A DNA stretch of 29,604 bases. Source: a virus. Under the pieces are notes generated by a model, which saw only the letters and a list, made by a program, of their open reading frames with translations, made no database searches and was not told where the DNA came from. Positions 1-5,973 of the stretch are shown one piece after another (the first letter of the stretch is position 1; each line of letters opens with the position of its first letter). The stretch lies in the IMG/VR virus record IMGVR_UViG_3300022602_000307, positions 1 to 29,604 of that record. One strand, given 5' to 3'. Position numbers and translations under genes: made by a program.

Positions 1-83
1 ACCCTATAGGGAATGGTGGGCGGCGCGGCATAGGGGCGATTCCGGCCCGGCACGGGGCATGCATGGCGGATGGTTCCGGGGGG

Positions 84-124
84 TTTCCCGCACGCATTAT
101 TAATTAATAACACGGGCCTGGAAT
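84..124. repeat. Palindromic repeat element, copy 1 (degenerate)
   Basis: This is a 41-base member of a dispersed palindrome family. Its AT core (ATTATTAATTAATAA) is flanked by a GC-rich right arm (CACGGGCCTGGAA) that matches other copies well, while the left arm (TTTCCCGCACGC) has diverged and pairs only partly. It lies beyond the terminator of the leftward gene cluster. Its membership rests on the core and right arm. Confidence 0.7.
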
Positions 125-136
125 GCACCAGCAACG

Positions 137-156
137 AAAAAGCCCCCGAAGGGGCT
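137..156 (-). terminator. Intrinsic terminator of the leftward gene cluster
   Basis: Read leftward, a six-base stem AGCCCC/GGGGCT closes on a TTCG tetraloop and is followed by five T residues. This is a textbook intrinsic terminator. It lies 39 bases past the stop codon of the last leftward gene, so it should end that transcript. Confidence 0.9.
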
Positions 157-194
157 AGTTGGTTGGCGGTGGCTGGGCGGAGGCTGGGCGGAGG

Positions 195-413
195 CTAGTA
201 CACCAAGCCGCGAAGGACTAACTCCTCTGCCCCGTAAACTTTCGATTCCCCACAGCTGTCACAGACATAACGTGTGGCATCCGGTTCAACTCCCGACTGA
301 ATTTCCCCGCAAGCAAGGCAGAACCCGTCGCCATCTTCATCCATTTCAGTAGCCTCTGCCAGGGAAGGCTTCCATTGGGTTTTGCCGCTTTTGGATGTGT
401 ATTGCCGTGCCAT
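195..413 (-). CDS. Small zinc-ribbon protein, 72 aa, function unknown
   Basis: This is the last gene of the leftward cluster. Two CxxC pairs (C32/C35 and C51/C54, 15 residues apart) form a likely four-cysteine zinc ribbon. The region before it is basic, then acidic (MDEDGDG at residues 24-30). The start at 413 is chosen because GGAGGG sits eight bases upstream, overlapping the end of the preceding gene; the two genes are only one base apart, so translation is probably coupled. The further upstream start in this frame would run through the neighbouring gene. Small phage zinc ribbons of this kind can bind nucleic acid or a host protein, but nothing here identifies the partner. Confidence 0.8.
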   Translation of the reverse strand: MARQYTSKSGKTQWKPSLAEATEMDEDGDGFCLACGEIQSGVEPDATRYVCDSCGESKVYGAEELVLRGLVY

Positions 414-414
414 G

Positions 415-600
415 CTATTTGCCCTCCCAGCCAATAGTCCAGGCCCACTTCTTCCCGTCGAAAGTGGCCTCGCCATTCGCATATTCAAAAATCGCAATAT
501 GCACCTTCGACGGGAACGCCCCCCGTTCAATAACCCGGCTGGACAGCAGCGGGCCGGATTTGTCGTAAAACTCGGACATTGTGTTAATTACTTGTGGCAT
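415..600 (-). CDS. Small protein of unknown function, 61 aa
   Basis: I do not recognise this protein. It is soluble, with a basic middle and an aromatic C-terminal part (FDGKKWAWTIGW). The start at 600 has AGGA about ten bases upstream; an in-frame start at 663 exists but lacks a ribosome site. It ends one base before the next gene and carries that gene's ribosome site (GGAGGG) in its last codons, which implies translational coupling. It lies in the leftward cluster of small genes, a typical place for early phage proteins acting on the host, but that role is inferred only from position. Confidence 0.7.
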   Translation of the reverse strand: MPQVINTMSEFYDKSGPLLSSRVIERGAFPSKVHIAIFEYANGEATFDGKKWAWTIGWEGK

Positions 601-688
601 GGTAGGGTTTCCTATTGATGACGAAAGATCAATTCGATTAGTGCGATTAGTGCCAGTAGGCATTCAATCAGATAAAACATTGTGCAAA

Positions 689-710
689 CCCCCGGCGCAT
701 TGTCCGGGGG
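689..710 (-). terminator. Hairpin with short T tail after the 173-aa gene
   Basis: Read leftward, a seven-base stem CCCCCGG/CCGGGGG with an eight-base loop is followed by TTTG. It begins 10 bases after the stop of the 173-residue gene and before the next gene. The T tail is short, so it may be a partial terminator that lowers expression of the two distal genes. Confidence 0.65.
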
Positions 711-719
711 CGTGTGCTG

Positions 720-1241
720 TTAGTCGGCGAACTTGTCCAGCAATGCATCGGTGTCGATTTTGGAATCCTTCGCCGGGCGGAGTTCGTCCATTTTCGCCAC
801 AACCTTCGGAGCCTTGCGGAGCGCTTTCACCTCGTCATCTGTGAGGGAATCCAGCTTGGCACGGATAACCTCCTCGGGCTTGTTGTGCAACGCCATGAGC
901 GCCCGGACCAACAAACCGATATTACCCCCTCCGGTACCGTCGCCGCGAATCTTGTTCCAGGTGCCGTCGGGGCTAGTGATACGGTCGTAGATTTCCCGCA
1001 CGGCATCATACTTGTCGTCAATAGTGGCCGGGAGGCCCGTATCGGTGTTTCGAGCGATTGCGGCAGCGTCAACCAGCTTTTGCTTCAGGCCATGCAACAG
1101 GGCGGCATCCGTGATCTGGCGCGATAGATTATAGCTATCAACGGTCAGAATTTTGCCGTTGGCAAAAGTGAGCGTGAGCATAGTGCCTTCGATTGTGGCA
1201 GCAACGGCAGCGGGTTTGGCGGTAGGTTCGGGTTTGGCCAT
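720..1241 (-). CDS. Conserved phage-type protein, 173 aa, function unknown
   Basis: This is the largest protein of the leftward cluster. It opens with an Ala/Pro/Lys-rich tail (residues 1-14), then a short beta-like stretch (TMLTLTFANGKILTVD, about 20-35), followed by a mostly helical charged body. A glycine-rich turn (GDGTGGGN) lies near residue 100. A ribosome site GGAG precedes the start by about nine bases. No enzymatic motif or membrane segment is visible. Upstream, the 93-base gap holds two small hairpins; downstream is a terminator-like hairpin. The composition resembles small conserved phage proteins near replication or early genes, but I cannot assign a function. Confidence 0.8.
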   Translation of the reverse strand: MAKPEPTAKPAAVAATIEGTMLTLTFANGKILTVDSYNLSRQITDAALLHGLKQKLVDAAAIARNTDTGLPATIDDKYDAVREIYDRITSPDGTWNKIRGDGTGGGNIGLLVRALMALHNKPEEVIRAKLDSLTDDEVKALRKAPKVVAKMDELRPAKDSKIDTDALLDKFAD

Positions 1242-1273
1242 GATGGATACTCCAATTTAAGGTTAACGATAAC

Positions 1274-1316
1274 GGGCGGTATTGCCCCATATGCCGACTC
1301 GGTGGAATCGGCATAT
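1274..1316. other. Two intergenic hairpins
   Basis: Two adjacent inverted repeats lie in the gap between two leftward genes. One is GGGC/GCCC around 1274-1288. The other is a nine-base perfect stem, ATATGCCGA (1289-1297) with TCGGCATAT (1308-1316). Neither is followed by a T run on either strand, so mRNA stabilisation or processing is likelier than termination. Confidence 0.5.
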
Positions 1317-1334
1317 AGAGAGTGCCGGGGGCCG

Positions 1335-1526
1335 CTATATGGTGTATTGGACCACTTGATAGTCAATTCGTGTGGCCGGTGCATGCTCGGTGGCCGACAG
1401 GATTGCTGCCCATGCATCCGCCTCGGTGTCAAACACGCGGGTTTTATCGGCCTCGTCCCGGACTAGTGCCCAGGTTGGCACATAGAGCGGGCTATAGACG
1501 GTGCGAGGGGTTTTGCGTTTGGTCAT
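1335..1526 (-). CDS. Small protein of unknown function, 63 aa
   Basis: I do not recognise this protein. The N-terminus is basic (MTKRKTPRT), followed by a middle with conserved-looking aromatic residues and a phrase (DTEADAWAAILSA) typical of an amphipathic helix. The start at 1526 has GGAG ten bases upstream; an upstream in-frame Met would place that ribosome site inside the coding region. It resembles its two upstream neighbours in size, leader spacing and style (MTxR/MTxT start, short beta segments), so these may be diverged members of one small-protein set. Position suggests an early or accessory role. Confidence 0.7.
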   Translation of the reverse strand: MTKRKTPRTVYSPLYVPTWALVRDEADKTRVFDTEADAWAAILSATEHAPATRIDYQVVQYTI

Positions 1527-1562
1527 TTCAGTTTTCTCCATTGTTGGCACTATTGCCACGCA

Positions 1563-1584
1563 AGCCCGCTATTCCGAACGGGCT
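1563..1584. other. Intergenic hairpin after the 85-aa gene
   Basis: A six-base stem AGCCCG/CGGGCT with a ten-base loop begins nine bases past the leftward stop codon at 1594. No T tract follows, so its role as a terminator is doubtful; a 3'-end stabiliser is possible. Confidence 0.4.
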
Positions 1585-1593
1585 AGCATTGCA

Positions 1594-1851
1594 TTAGTAG
1601 CAGAATCCGCCGCAGTCGAGACCCAGGGCGCGGGCATCGGAGCGAATGGCGTCATATGTCACATAGCCGTTCCCTCGGAGCGTTGGGGCGCTTACCGTAA
1701 ACACACTAGCAGCATACTTTTCAGCATATCGGATTGCTTGGGATAGTGTAGTGTAGAGTCGCGGCACACGGACCTCAGAGCTATAGGTGTCCTGCTTTGT
1801 CAGGATGCGCCCAGCAACGGTAGCTAGGATGTAGTATTTGCGTGTGGTCAT
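1594..1851 (-). CDS. Small protein of unknown function, 85 aa
   Basis: I do not recognise this protein. It starts with MTTRKYYILATVAGRI, a beta-strand-like segment, contains a helix-like stretch (LSQAIRYAEKYAASVF, about residues 37-52) and ends in a Cys-containing tail (LDCGGFCY). The start at 1851 is supported by GGAG nine bases upstream. The alternating beta and alpha pattern and its length resemble the neighbouring small proteins at 1902-2114 and 1335-1526. No membrane segment or catalytic motif is seen. Its position just after the promoter-proximal gene suggests early expression. Confidence 0.7.
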   Translation of the reverse strand: MTTRKYYILATVAGRILTKQDTYSSEVRVPRLYTTLSQAIRYAEKYAASVFTVSAPTLRGNGYVTYDAIRSDARALGLDCGGFCY

Positions 1852-1901
1852 TTGTGGCTCCAATTAATTAAACGATGGGACATCATAGCATTGCCTCAAT
1901 G

Positions 1902-2114
1902 TCAATACCCTACGACAATCGCATGTTGCGTATCGATGGCGGCGCGTGCCTCATTGTAGTCGCTATACGTTGTTTGGATGTCGGCATGCTCCCACATATC
2001 ATAGCCCTCGGCGTCGGTGCATGTAATTACATAGTCACTCGGCGCACGTTCCGTGACGGTCATCACATAGTCACTAGTGCGGCGCTCATATACAATGTTA
2101 GCGGTGTGTGTCAT
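1902..2114 (-). CDS. First gene of leftward cluster: small acidic protein, 70 aa
   Basis: I do not recognise this protein. It has beta-prone segments (NIVYERR, DYVMTVTE, DYVITCTD) followed by a helical, acidic part (YNEARAAIDT). The segments DYVMTV and DYVITC look like a short internal duplication. The start at 2114 has GGAG nine bases upstream. It is the promoter-proximal gene of the leftward cluster, with a sigma70-like promoter 32-59 bases upstream, so it should be expressed early by host RNA polymerase. Small acidic first genes in phage early operons often inhibit host proteins, but that is analogy only. Confidence 0.7.
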   Translation of the reverse strand: MTHTANIVYERRTSDYVMTVTERAPSDYVITCTDAEGYDMWEHADIQTTYSDYNEARAAIDTQHAIVVGY

Positions 2115-2145
2115 TTGGGACTCCATAATTAATTGGTATGACTAG

Positions 2146-2173
2146 ACTATAGCATACTTTTCCGCGATTGCAA
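2146..2173 (-). promoter_or_regulatory. Sigma70-like promoter for the leftward cluster
   Basis: Read leftward, TTGCAA (2168-2173) is followed after 16 bases by TATAGT (2146-2151). The two hexamers match the TTGACA/TATAAT consensus at four and five of six positions by my reading. The first leftward start codon lies about 30 bases downstream. An 18-base inverted repeat at 2191-2208 lies just upstream. Confidence 0.6.
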
Positions 2174-2190
2174 TCCCCCTAGTAACTATT

Positions 2191-2208
2191 TTAGAGTAGT
2201 CACTCTAA
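2191..2208. promoter_or_regulatory. Inverted repeat upstream of leftward promoter (operator candidate)
   Basis: TTAGAGT and ACTCTAA form a perfect seven-base inverted repeat separated by four bases. It lies 18 bases behind the -35 hexamer of the leftward promoter, where activators or repressors commonly bind. No copy was noticed elsewhere. Confidence 0.4.
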
Positions 2209-2651
2209 TCCATTGTAGTGATTGCGTGTTGGCTCCGCCGTTACATGGTAGACACTATGCGGGCGAGGGAGCGATTGCGAATGAGTGTGTGCCATGCGGT
2301 GCCGTGCACTCTCCACCGCCTCGCGCCCCTATCAACTCACAACCCCCATTGCCGCCATGCTAGTCGCCGCCATTGCCATGCCGCCACGCTCCCATATAGT
2401 TATCCCCATGCACGACGGCAGTTATCCACAATCGTAAGCCGGCCGTAAGGTTTGTAACATCGCAGCACCCCGAGCCTCCGACCCCAGGGGGGGGGGGAAA
2501 TCGAGGGAGGAAAATAATTGCTTCATTGCACCGCTCAGGATTTTTGCAAATTTTTCACAAGGTCGCAGGCACTGGCGCGAGCGTGGTAGTGGTTAGTAAC
2601 GGCGGAGCAGGGGGTGGCGCGGAATTTTTTTTTGAAAAAATTTTCTGAAGG
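2209..2651. other. Gene-free divergence region with candidate origin features
   Basis: No credible gene is seen on either strand between 2115 and 2774; the open frames there lack ribosome sites and have low-complexity composition. The region holds an exact E. coli-type DnaA box TTATCCACA (2422-2430) and a one-mismatch copy TTATCCCCA (2400-2408), an 11-G run (2487-2497), and an AT-rich tract (about 2622-2646). Transcription diverges around it. DnaA boxes beside an AT-rich tract between divergent operons suggest a replication origin or a replication/transcription control site; this is inference. Confidence 0.4.
2400..2430 (+). other. Pair of DnaA-box-like sites
   Basis: TTATCCCCA (2400-2408) and TTATCCACA (2422-2430) lie in the same orientation with 13 bases between them. 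The second fits the TTATNCACA consensus exactly. Such pairs are typical of replicons that recruit host DnaA, though a single exact site can occur by chance. Confidence 0.4.
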
Positions 2652-2692
2652 TTTCTCGCGCGTATTAAGGAATAGTAATGCGCGTGCATAAC
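2652..2692. repeat. Palindromic repeat element, copy 2
   Basis: This 41-base copy has arms CGCGCGTATTA and TAATGCGCGTG around a centre AAGGAATAG. The AAGG centre marks it as lying in the opposite orientation to copies 8 and 10, whose centre reads CCTT. It lies 83 bases before the start of the regulator operon. Confidence 0.75.
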
Positions 2693-2725
2693 ACATAGCG
2701 AACACCCAGCCTGACGCTTGTACTC

Positions 2726-2744
2726 TGTCCGGCAATAACGGACA
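2726..2744. promoter_or_regulatory. TGTCCG/CGGACA inverted repeat upstream of regulator operon
   Basis: TGTCCG (2726-2731) and CGGACA (2739-2744) are separated by seven bases, 30 bases before the first start codon of the operon. The same half-site recurs four times just after the operon (3748-3831). Sites of this kind at both ends of a gene for a helix-turn-helix protein suggest autoregulation. Confidence 0.55.
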
Positions 2745-2774
2745 ATGGGACTCTCTCAACTACTAAGGAGCGCC

Positions 2775-2990
2775 ATGCGCTTAATGACTACTTCCCAGAT
2801 GTGGCAGGCACTGGAGGAACACCGGGTAATAATGTGTGGAATTACGGCACGCCTGTCCCGGCGACCAGGGGAATCCGCAGATGTGCTCGGAAAGCGGATC
2901 ACAAGGCTGAAGAAACTGGCCGCACGCCAGGAACGCAAGATGCAAACCCTCGAACGCCACTTGGCCCTGCGGGAGGCTCTCTGGAAATGA
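2775..2990 (+). CDS. Small basic helical protein, 71 aa, function unknown
   Basis: This is the first gene of a two-gene operon. The start at 2775 has AAGGAG six bases upstream; an earlier in-frame Met at 2745 has no comparable site and overlaps the inverted repeat. The protein is highly basic in its second half (KRITRLKKLAARQERKMQTLERH), likely a helical or coiled-coil nucleic-acid-binding or protein-binding segment. Its stop codon overlaps the start of the downstream coiled-coil/HTH gene (ATGA), implying coupled translation and probably a joint function. I recognise no family. Confidence 0.75.
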   Translation: MRLMTTSQMWQALEEHRVIMCGITARLSRRPGESADVLGKRITRLKKLAARQERKMQTLERHLALREALWK

Positions 2991-3745
2991 CCAAGTTCGC
3001 CATTACCCCGTCTGCCCCGCTAGGCACTGTCTCCGAGCACGAACTCTACTCTGCAATCGAGCTCTTCAAGCAACAATACTTCAAAGCCCGCAGCGAAGCC
3101 GGGATTACCTACCCACAGGCCTCTGTGGAAGACCTCGTTGCGATCATCGGACAGGCACTGGATGTTTTTGTCAAGGAAGGTACCGTGAGCCTCAAGGCAC
3201 TGATCGACGCCTACGCGGAACTCGCTGGGCATGACCAGCGCTGGGCCGACCGGACCTACCGCAATGCGCAGGAAAACAAGATCGGGCTTGTCCTGGATCA
3301 ACTCAACTCCCACACGGTGTTGCAGTGGCTCGCTGAGACTGAACTGCTCACCCCGACGCATACCGCGGCACTGCGAAAGCAGCCCTTGTACAACGTCGTG
3401 CAGACCTTGTGCCAAAACGCTCGCGTGGCTGTTGTGATGACGTCGCTGCGCACGGATATTGACAAGTTGCAGCAAGCCAACACTGAAAAGCACATTACGA
3501 TTCGGCAGTGCCAAGCCCAGATCGAGCAGCTCCAAGTGCAAGGCGCGAGCCTGCAAGCCCAGCTTAACGCACTCACCGGGCGCGTCGATGTGCTCGAAGA
3601 AACCCCGCCGACAGTCGCTGTCCATGCCTGGCAAGTCGAAGCCATGCGACTCCGGGGGCAAGATCTTCCTGTGCGTGAGGTCGCGGCCCGCGTTGGGAAG
3701 GGGAAGTCGGCAGTTGCGGAATTCCTGAAGCGAATGGGGGTGTGA
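2987..3745 (+). CDS. Coiled-coil protein with C-terminal helix-turn-helix, 252 aa (putative DNA-binding regulator)
   Basis: Residues 1-150 are mostly helical and unrecognised. Residues about 152-205 (SLRTDIDKLQQ... to VDVLEE) form a heptad-rich coiled coil suited to oligomerisation. Residues about 215-251 (WQVEAMRLRGQDLPVREVAARVGKGKSAVAEFL) match the resolvase/Hin-type helix-turn-helix pattern, in which the second helix VREVAARVG and recognition helix KSAVAEFLK are separated by a short turn. The start at 2987 overlaps the preceding stop (ATGA) and has GGGAGG ten bases upstream. The operon is bracketed by TGTCCG/CCGGACA sites, so the protein may bind them. A plasmid-style KfrA-like DNA-organising role is another option. 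No recombinase catalytic domain is present. Confidence 0.75.
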   Translation: MTKFAITPSAPLGTVSEHELYSAIELFKQQYFKARSEAGITYPQASVEDLVAIIGQALDVFVKEGTVSLKALIDAYAELAGHDQRWADRTYRNAQENKIGLVLDQLNSHTVLQWLAETELLTPTHTAALRKQPLYNVVQTLCQNARVAVVMTSLRTDIDKLQQANTEKHITIRQCQAQIEQLQVQGASLQAQLNALTGRVDVLEETPPTVAVHAWQVEAMRLRGQDLPVREVAARVGKGKSAVAEFLKRMGV

Positions 3746-3747
3746 CA

Positions 3748-3831
3748 CCGGACAATGAACACCCAAAAGCTATTATTTATAGGGATTTTGGGTGTTTTTG
3801 TCCGGCCGGACAACGAATAAAAACCGGACAA
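3748..3831. promoter_or_regulatory. Cluster of CCGGACAA sites including a 16-bp perfect palindrome
   Basis: CCGGACAA occurs at 3748-3755 and 3824-3831, and the perfect palindrome TTGTCCGGCCGGACAA spans 3798-3813. With the inverted repeat at 2726-2744 these half-sites bracket the coiled-coil/HTH operon. The intervening terminator hairpin lies between the first site and the palindrome. They are likely binding sites for a dimeric protein, plausibly the adjacent gene product. Confidence 0.6.
3759..3799 (+). terminator. Intrinsic terminator of the regulator operon
   Basis: ACACCCAAAA (3759-3768) pairs perfectly with TTTTGGGTGT (3786-3795) around a 17-base AT-rich loop, and four more T residues follow. 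It begins 13 bases after the stop codon at 3745, so it should end rightward transcription from the two-gene operon. Confidence 0.85.
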
Positions 3832-3833
3832 GA

Positions 3834-3874
3834 TTCCTCGCGCGCATTAAGGATTAATAACCCGCGCCTAAAAC
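3834..3874. repeat. Palindromic repeat element, copy 3
   Basis: The 41-base element reads TTCCTCGCGCGCATTA, centre AGGATTAA, then TAACCCGCGCCTAAAAC. It has the AAGG-type orientation like copies 2 and 6. It directly follows the last CCGGACAA site and opens the gene-free region before the packaging genes. Confidence 0.8.
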
Positions 3875-4083
3875 CCCGACGTAGGCGGCGAGCCTGCACT
3901 GCCCCGCCGCCCCACTTCACCCATCCCCAGCACCTTGCAGCTACCGCGACAGTCCTGGCGGTACGCCCTACAGCTATTGCCCCCCTCCCCGCGAGCGCCC
4001 TGCTCTTGTTATTGTAGGGCCGCTGGCCCCTTGCAAACTGGTGGCGCGCCGTCTCCGACGGCGAACTCGTGACAGCGCCTGCG
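3875..4083. other. GC-rich gene-free region with hairpins, upstream of the packaging operon
   Basis: Between 3746 and 4231 there is no credible gene. This part is GC-rich. It contains the 12-mer CCGACGTAGGCG (3877-3888), which recurs inverted at 22828-22839. It also contains a stretch (4001-4063) resembling 22871-22941 and ending in a seven-base hairpin with a TCC loop. No ribosome site precedes any open frame here. Confidence 0.5.
4001..4063 (+). other. Structured intergenic element, copy A (related to 22871-22941)
   Basis: The order TGCTCT...TTGTAG...CTGGTGGC.CGCC.TCTCCGA is shared with 22871-22941. It ends in the perfect stem CGCCGTC-TCC-GACGGCG (4047-4063). In the other copy a G-C pair of this stem is replaced by A-T (CCATC-TCC-GATGG), a compensatory change. 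It could be a small RNA domain or a protein site. Confidence 0.4.
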
Positions 4084-4112
4084 TTGACCGGGGGCACCTG
4101 CTTCGCTATTAT
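4084..4112 (+). promoter_or_regulatory. Sigma70-like promoter for the packaging/virion operon
   Basis: TTGACC (4084-4089), a 17-base spacer and TATTAT (4107-4112) match the sigma70 consensus at five of six positions in each hexamer. It is 120 bases upstream of the first packaging gene and points toward it, so the host holoenzyme probably reads the virion genes from here. Confidence 0.65.
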
Positions 4113-4231
4113 TACTTTCGGTGAGGTTGCTAGGCACCTGCAGGTCATACGATCAACAACGCGCAGGCTCATGCCCCCAACCTCGCCCTTCGCTGCAACG
4201 AGCAACGGCAACAAGTAATAGGAGGCCCGCA

Positions 4232-4585
4232 ATGGCAAATGATTTAAAGAAAGTCGGCTACAGTCACGACGCGATGATCGACCTGATCATGCAAGACCCG
4301 ACTGTAACTTCGAGCGAGTTGGCTGAGGTCTTCGGCTACAGCCAGGGCTGGGTCGCTCGCATTCTCGCAAGCGACAGCTTCCAAGTCCGCCTTGCCCAGC
4401 GCAAGCAATCACTGTTGGACCCCATCATCGCCCGCAGCTTGAACGACCGCCTGCGGGCAGTTGCTATTCGCAGCATGGACGTTATCGAAGAAAAGCTCGC
4501 TGCCGAACCCAGCGCCGCCTACGCGATGGACGCACTTGAACTTGCCACCCAAGGCCTTGGAGTTGTAAGTGGCTCTCAGCGCTAG
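4232..4585 (+). CDS. Terminase small-subunit-like HTH protein, 117 aa (paralogue 1)
   Basis: The helix-turn-helix lies at about residues 25-45 (VTSSELAEVFGYSQGWVARIL), followed by ASDSFQVRLAQRK and a helical C-terminal part. This arrangement is familiar from small phage DNA-binding proteins annotated as terminase small subunits, and the large subunit lies 1.4 kb downstream. AGGAGG sits seven bases before the start at 4232. The next gene carries a second, diverged copy of this domain (LASxSFQ, AIRxxxV, ALxxATxGLGV/AxxALGMG), so the two are tandem paralogues and may assemble together. It likely recognises the phage packaging site. The exact division of labour between the two is unknown. Confidence 0.75.
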   Translation: MANDLKKVGYSHDAMIDLIMQDPTVTSSELAEVFGYSQGWVARILASDSFQVRLAQRKQSLLDPIIARSLNDRLRAVAIRSMDVIEEKLAAEPSAAYAMDALELATQGLGVVSGSQR

Positions 4586-5441
4586 GGCACAGAAGCTGCT
4601 CGCGGCACAGGTCGCGGCGCGGCACGGCGGTACGCCGGGGGCCACCACTTCGCCTGCTGCTTCGCCTTCCTCCTCTGCTATCAAGGACATCCCTATCAGC
4701 CTCGCTGGCCTCGACGCGCTTATGGCCAGCGAGCAAGATCTTGCTGCGGCTACGAACAGGGGGCTCGCCGCTAGCGCGGGGCCGCAGGCCGATACCGAAG
4801 GCCAACAACTTTCAGCTTTGGTGCGGGAAGCCTACAACGATCAGCCAAGCAAGGCAGCTGCTCCCACGGGCAGCCCCGTCTCCGCTGCGCCTGCTGCCTC
4901 GAGTTCACTGATCGCGGCTCCCGCACCTTCTTTACCCGCACTGCCTGCACTGCCAGTCGCTGGCCGGCTGCTGTACAGCCCAAAGGCAATGGTCGACTTG
5001 ATGATCGCGCGCCCCGATTACAGCCACGCGATGCTCTGCGCGCACTTCGGGCGCCCGGCCTCGTGGCTCGCGACTGTTCTAGCAAGTGAAAGCTTCCAGT
5101 CAGCCCTCGACGGACGCCGTGACGAGGTTGCGGACCCGTCACTCACCGCAACCTTGCACGAACGCTACAAGGCTCTCGCGATTCGCACTTCCAACGTGAT
5201 GATGACGAAGCTGGACTCGCCAGAGGCGACTGACTTCATGGTCTTGAAGGCCGGTGAAATCGCCATGAAAGCCCTCGGGATGGGGCAGAAGCACACCGCA
5301 GGCGAACCTGCAAAGCCTGCCGAACCCGCGCCAGCCCAAGAATCCCTGGCGGAGCGCCTTATGCGGATGATGGACGAGCGTGACGGGAAGCGCACCGTGG
5401 ATGTTGACGCTGAGGACGTGACCCCAAATGGAGATGTGTAA
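4569..5441 (+). CDS. Terminase small-subunit-like protein with Ala/Pro-rich N-terminal half, 290 aa (paralogue 2)
   Basis: Residues about 137-238 (YSPKAMVDLMIARPDYSHAMLCAHFGRPASWLATVLASESFQ...) are a diverged copy of the preceding gene product. Residues 1-136 are low-complexity, rich in Ala, Pro and Ser, and probably a flexible arm; residues 241-290 are acidic and basic in turn and could contact a partner. It starts with GTG at 4569, overlapping the preceding gene by 17 bases, with GGAG six bases upstream. In phages the small terminase binds the packaging site and recruits the large subunit. Whether this longer copy or the short one is the true small subunit, or both are, cannot be told from sequence. 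Confidence 0.75.
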   Translation: MALSARAQKLLAAQVAARHGGTPGATTSPAASPSSSAIKDIPISLAGLDALMASEQDLAAATNRGLAASAGPQADTEGQQLSALVREAYNDQPSKAAAPTGSPVSAAPAASSSLIAAPAPSLPALPALPVAGRLLYSPKAMVDLMIARPDYSHAMLCAHFGRPASWLATVLASESFQSALDGRRDEVADPSLTATLHERYKALAIRTSNVMMTKLDSPEATDFMVLKAGEIAMKALGMGQKHTAGEPAKPAEPAPAQESLAERLMRMMDERDGKRTVDVDAEDVTPNGDV

Positions 5442-5442
5442 C

Positions 5443-5973
5443 ATGACAAATGCAATTAACACTTGGTTCGATGCCCACTTCCAGGGGCGGACTTTCACTG
5501 GCCCGGCCGCCAACCACTTTGAGCTTCCAGAGCAGCACTTTGTCACCGGGCAGCCTTCACTCAAGCGCTATGCCTACAAAGCGTACGGACTGCGTACCCG
5601 AGGGGGTCCTGAGAGCTATGACGCCTTGGCAACGCTCATGAGCCGCCGTCTCTGCCATTGGCGGGATGACTTACTTGCCAGGGGGCCATGGCAGTTGCTG
5701 CGTCTGTTCTGGCGGACTCGTTGTGAGTTTCGGACAGAAACTGTCATTGACTATGGCGCTGTGTGGATGGGCAAAGAAACCTGGCAGGATGCAGGGCAGC
5801 CACTGCCGCCACATGGCGTAGAATATCACGACCTCACAGACACCTTTCGTTTTCGGGATGGGCAGCATCAGGAATCCTGCTGCTACTTGCGTTTTGCCCT
5901 CGTGCCAGAGGTTGACACTTCCGAACTGTTTCTTAAAGTGGAAGGCTCTCCGGCTGTGGAAGCTTTTTTCTGA
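5443..5973 (+). CDS. Unknown protein between small and large terminase, 176 aa
   Basis: I do not recognise this protein. It is aromatic-rich (WFDAHFQG near the N-terminus, PWQLLRLFWRTRCEF at about 82-96) and contains a Cys pair (ESCCYL). The start at 5443 has GGAG nine bases upstream; the Met at 5428 overlaps that site. It overlaps the end of the preceding gene slightly if the upstream Met is used. Its stop overlaps the large terminase start (TGATG), so the two are translationally coupled. A packaging accessory role or a terminase-associated factor is suggested only by position. Confidence 0.7.
   Translation: MTNAINTWFDAHFQGRTFTGPAANHFELPEQHFVTGQPSLKRYAYKAYGLRTRGGPESYDALATLMSRRLCHWRDDLLARGPWQLLRLFWRTRCEFRTETVIDYGAVWMGKETWQDAGQPLPPHGVEYHDLTDTFRFRDGQHQESCCYLRFALVPEVDTSELFLKVEGSPAVEAFF

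Noticed and set aside
1-12. CCTATAGGG near the left end looks like the end of a T7-type promoter.
   Set aside because: Only a partial match at the very edge; no matching upstream part or second copy was found, and no phage RNA polymerase gene is in the window.
2218-2448. A 76-residue open frame on the plus strand in the divergence region.
   Set aside because: No ribosome site, a composition full of Arg, His, Cys and Pro, and overlap with DnaA-box-like sites.
3742-4238. Two opposed open frames in the gene-free region before the packaging genes.
   Set aside because: No ribosome sites; they run across the terminator, operator sites and a palindromic repeat, and the translated sequences are Arg/Pro/Ala-rich low-complexity.
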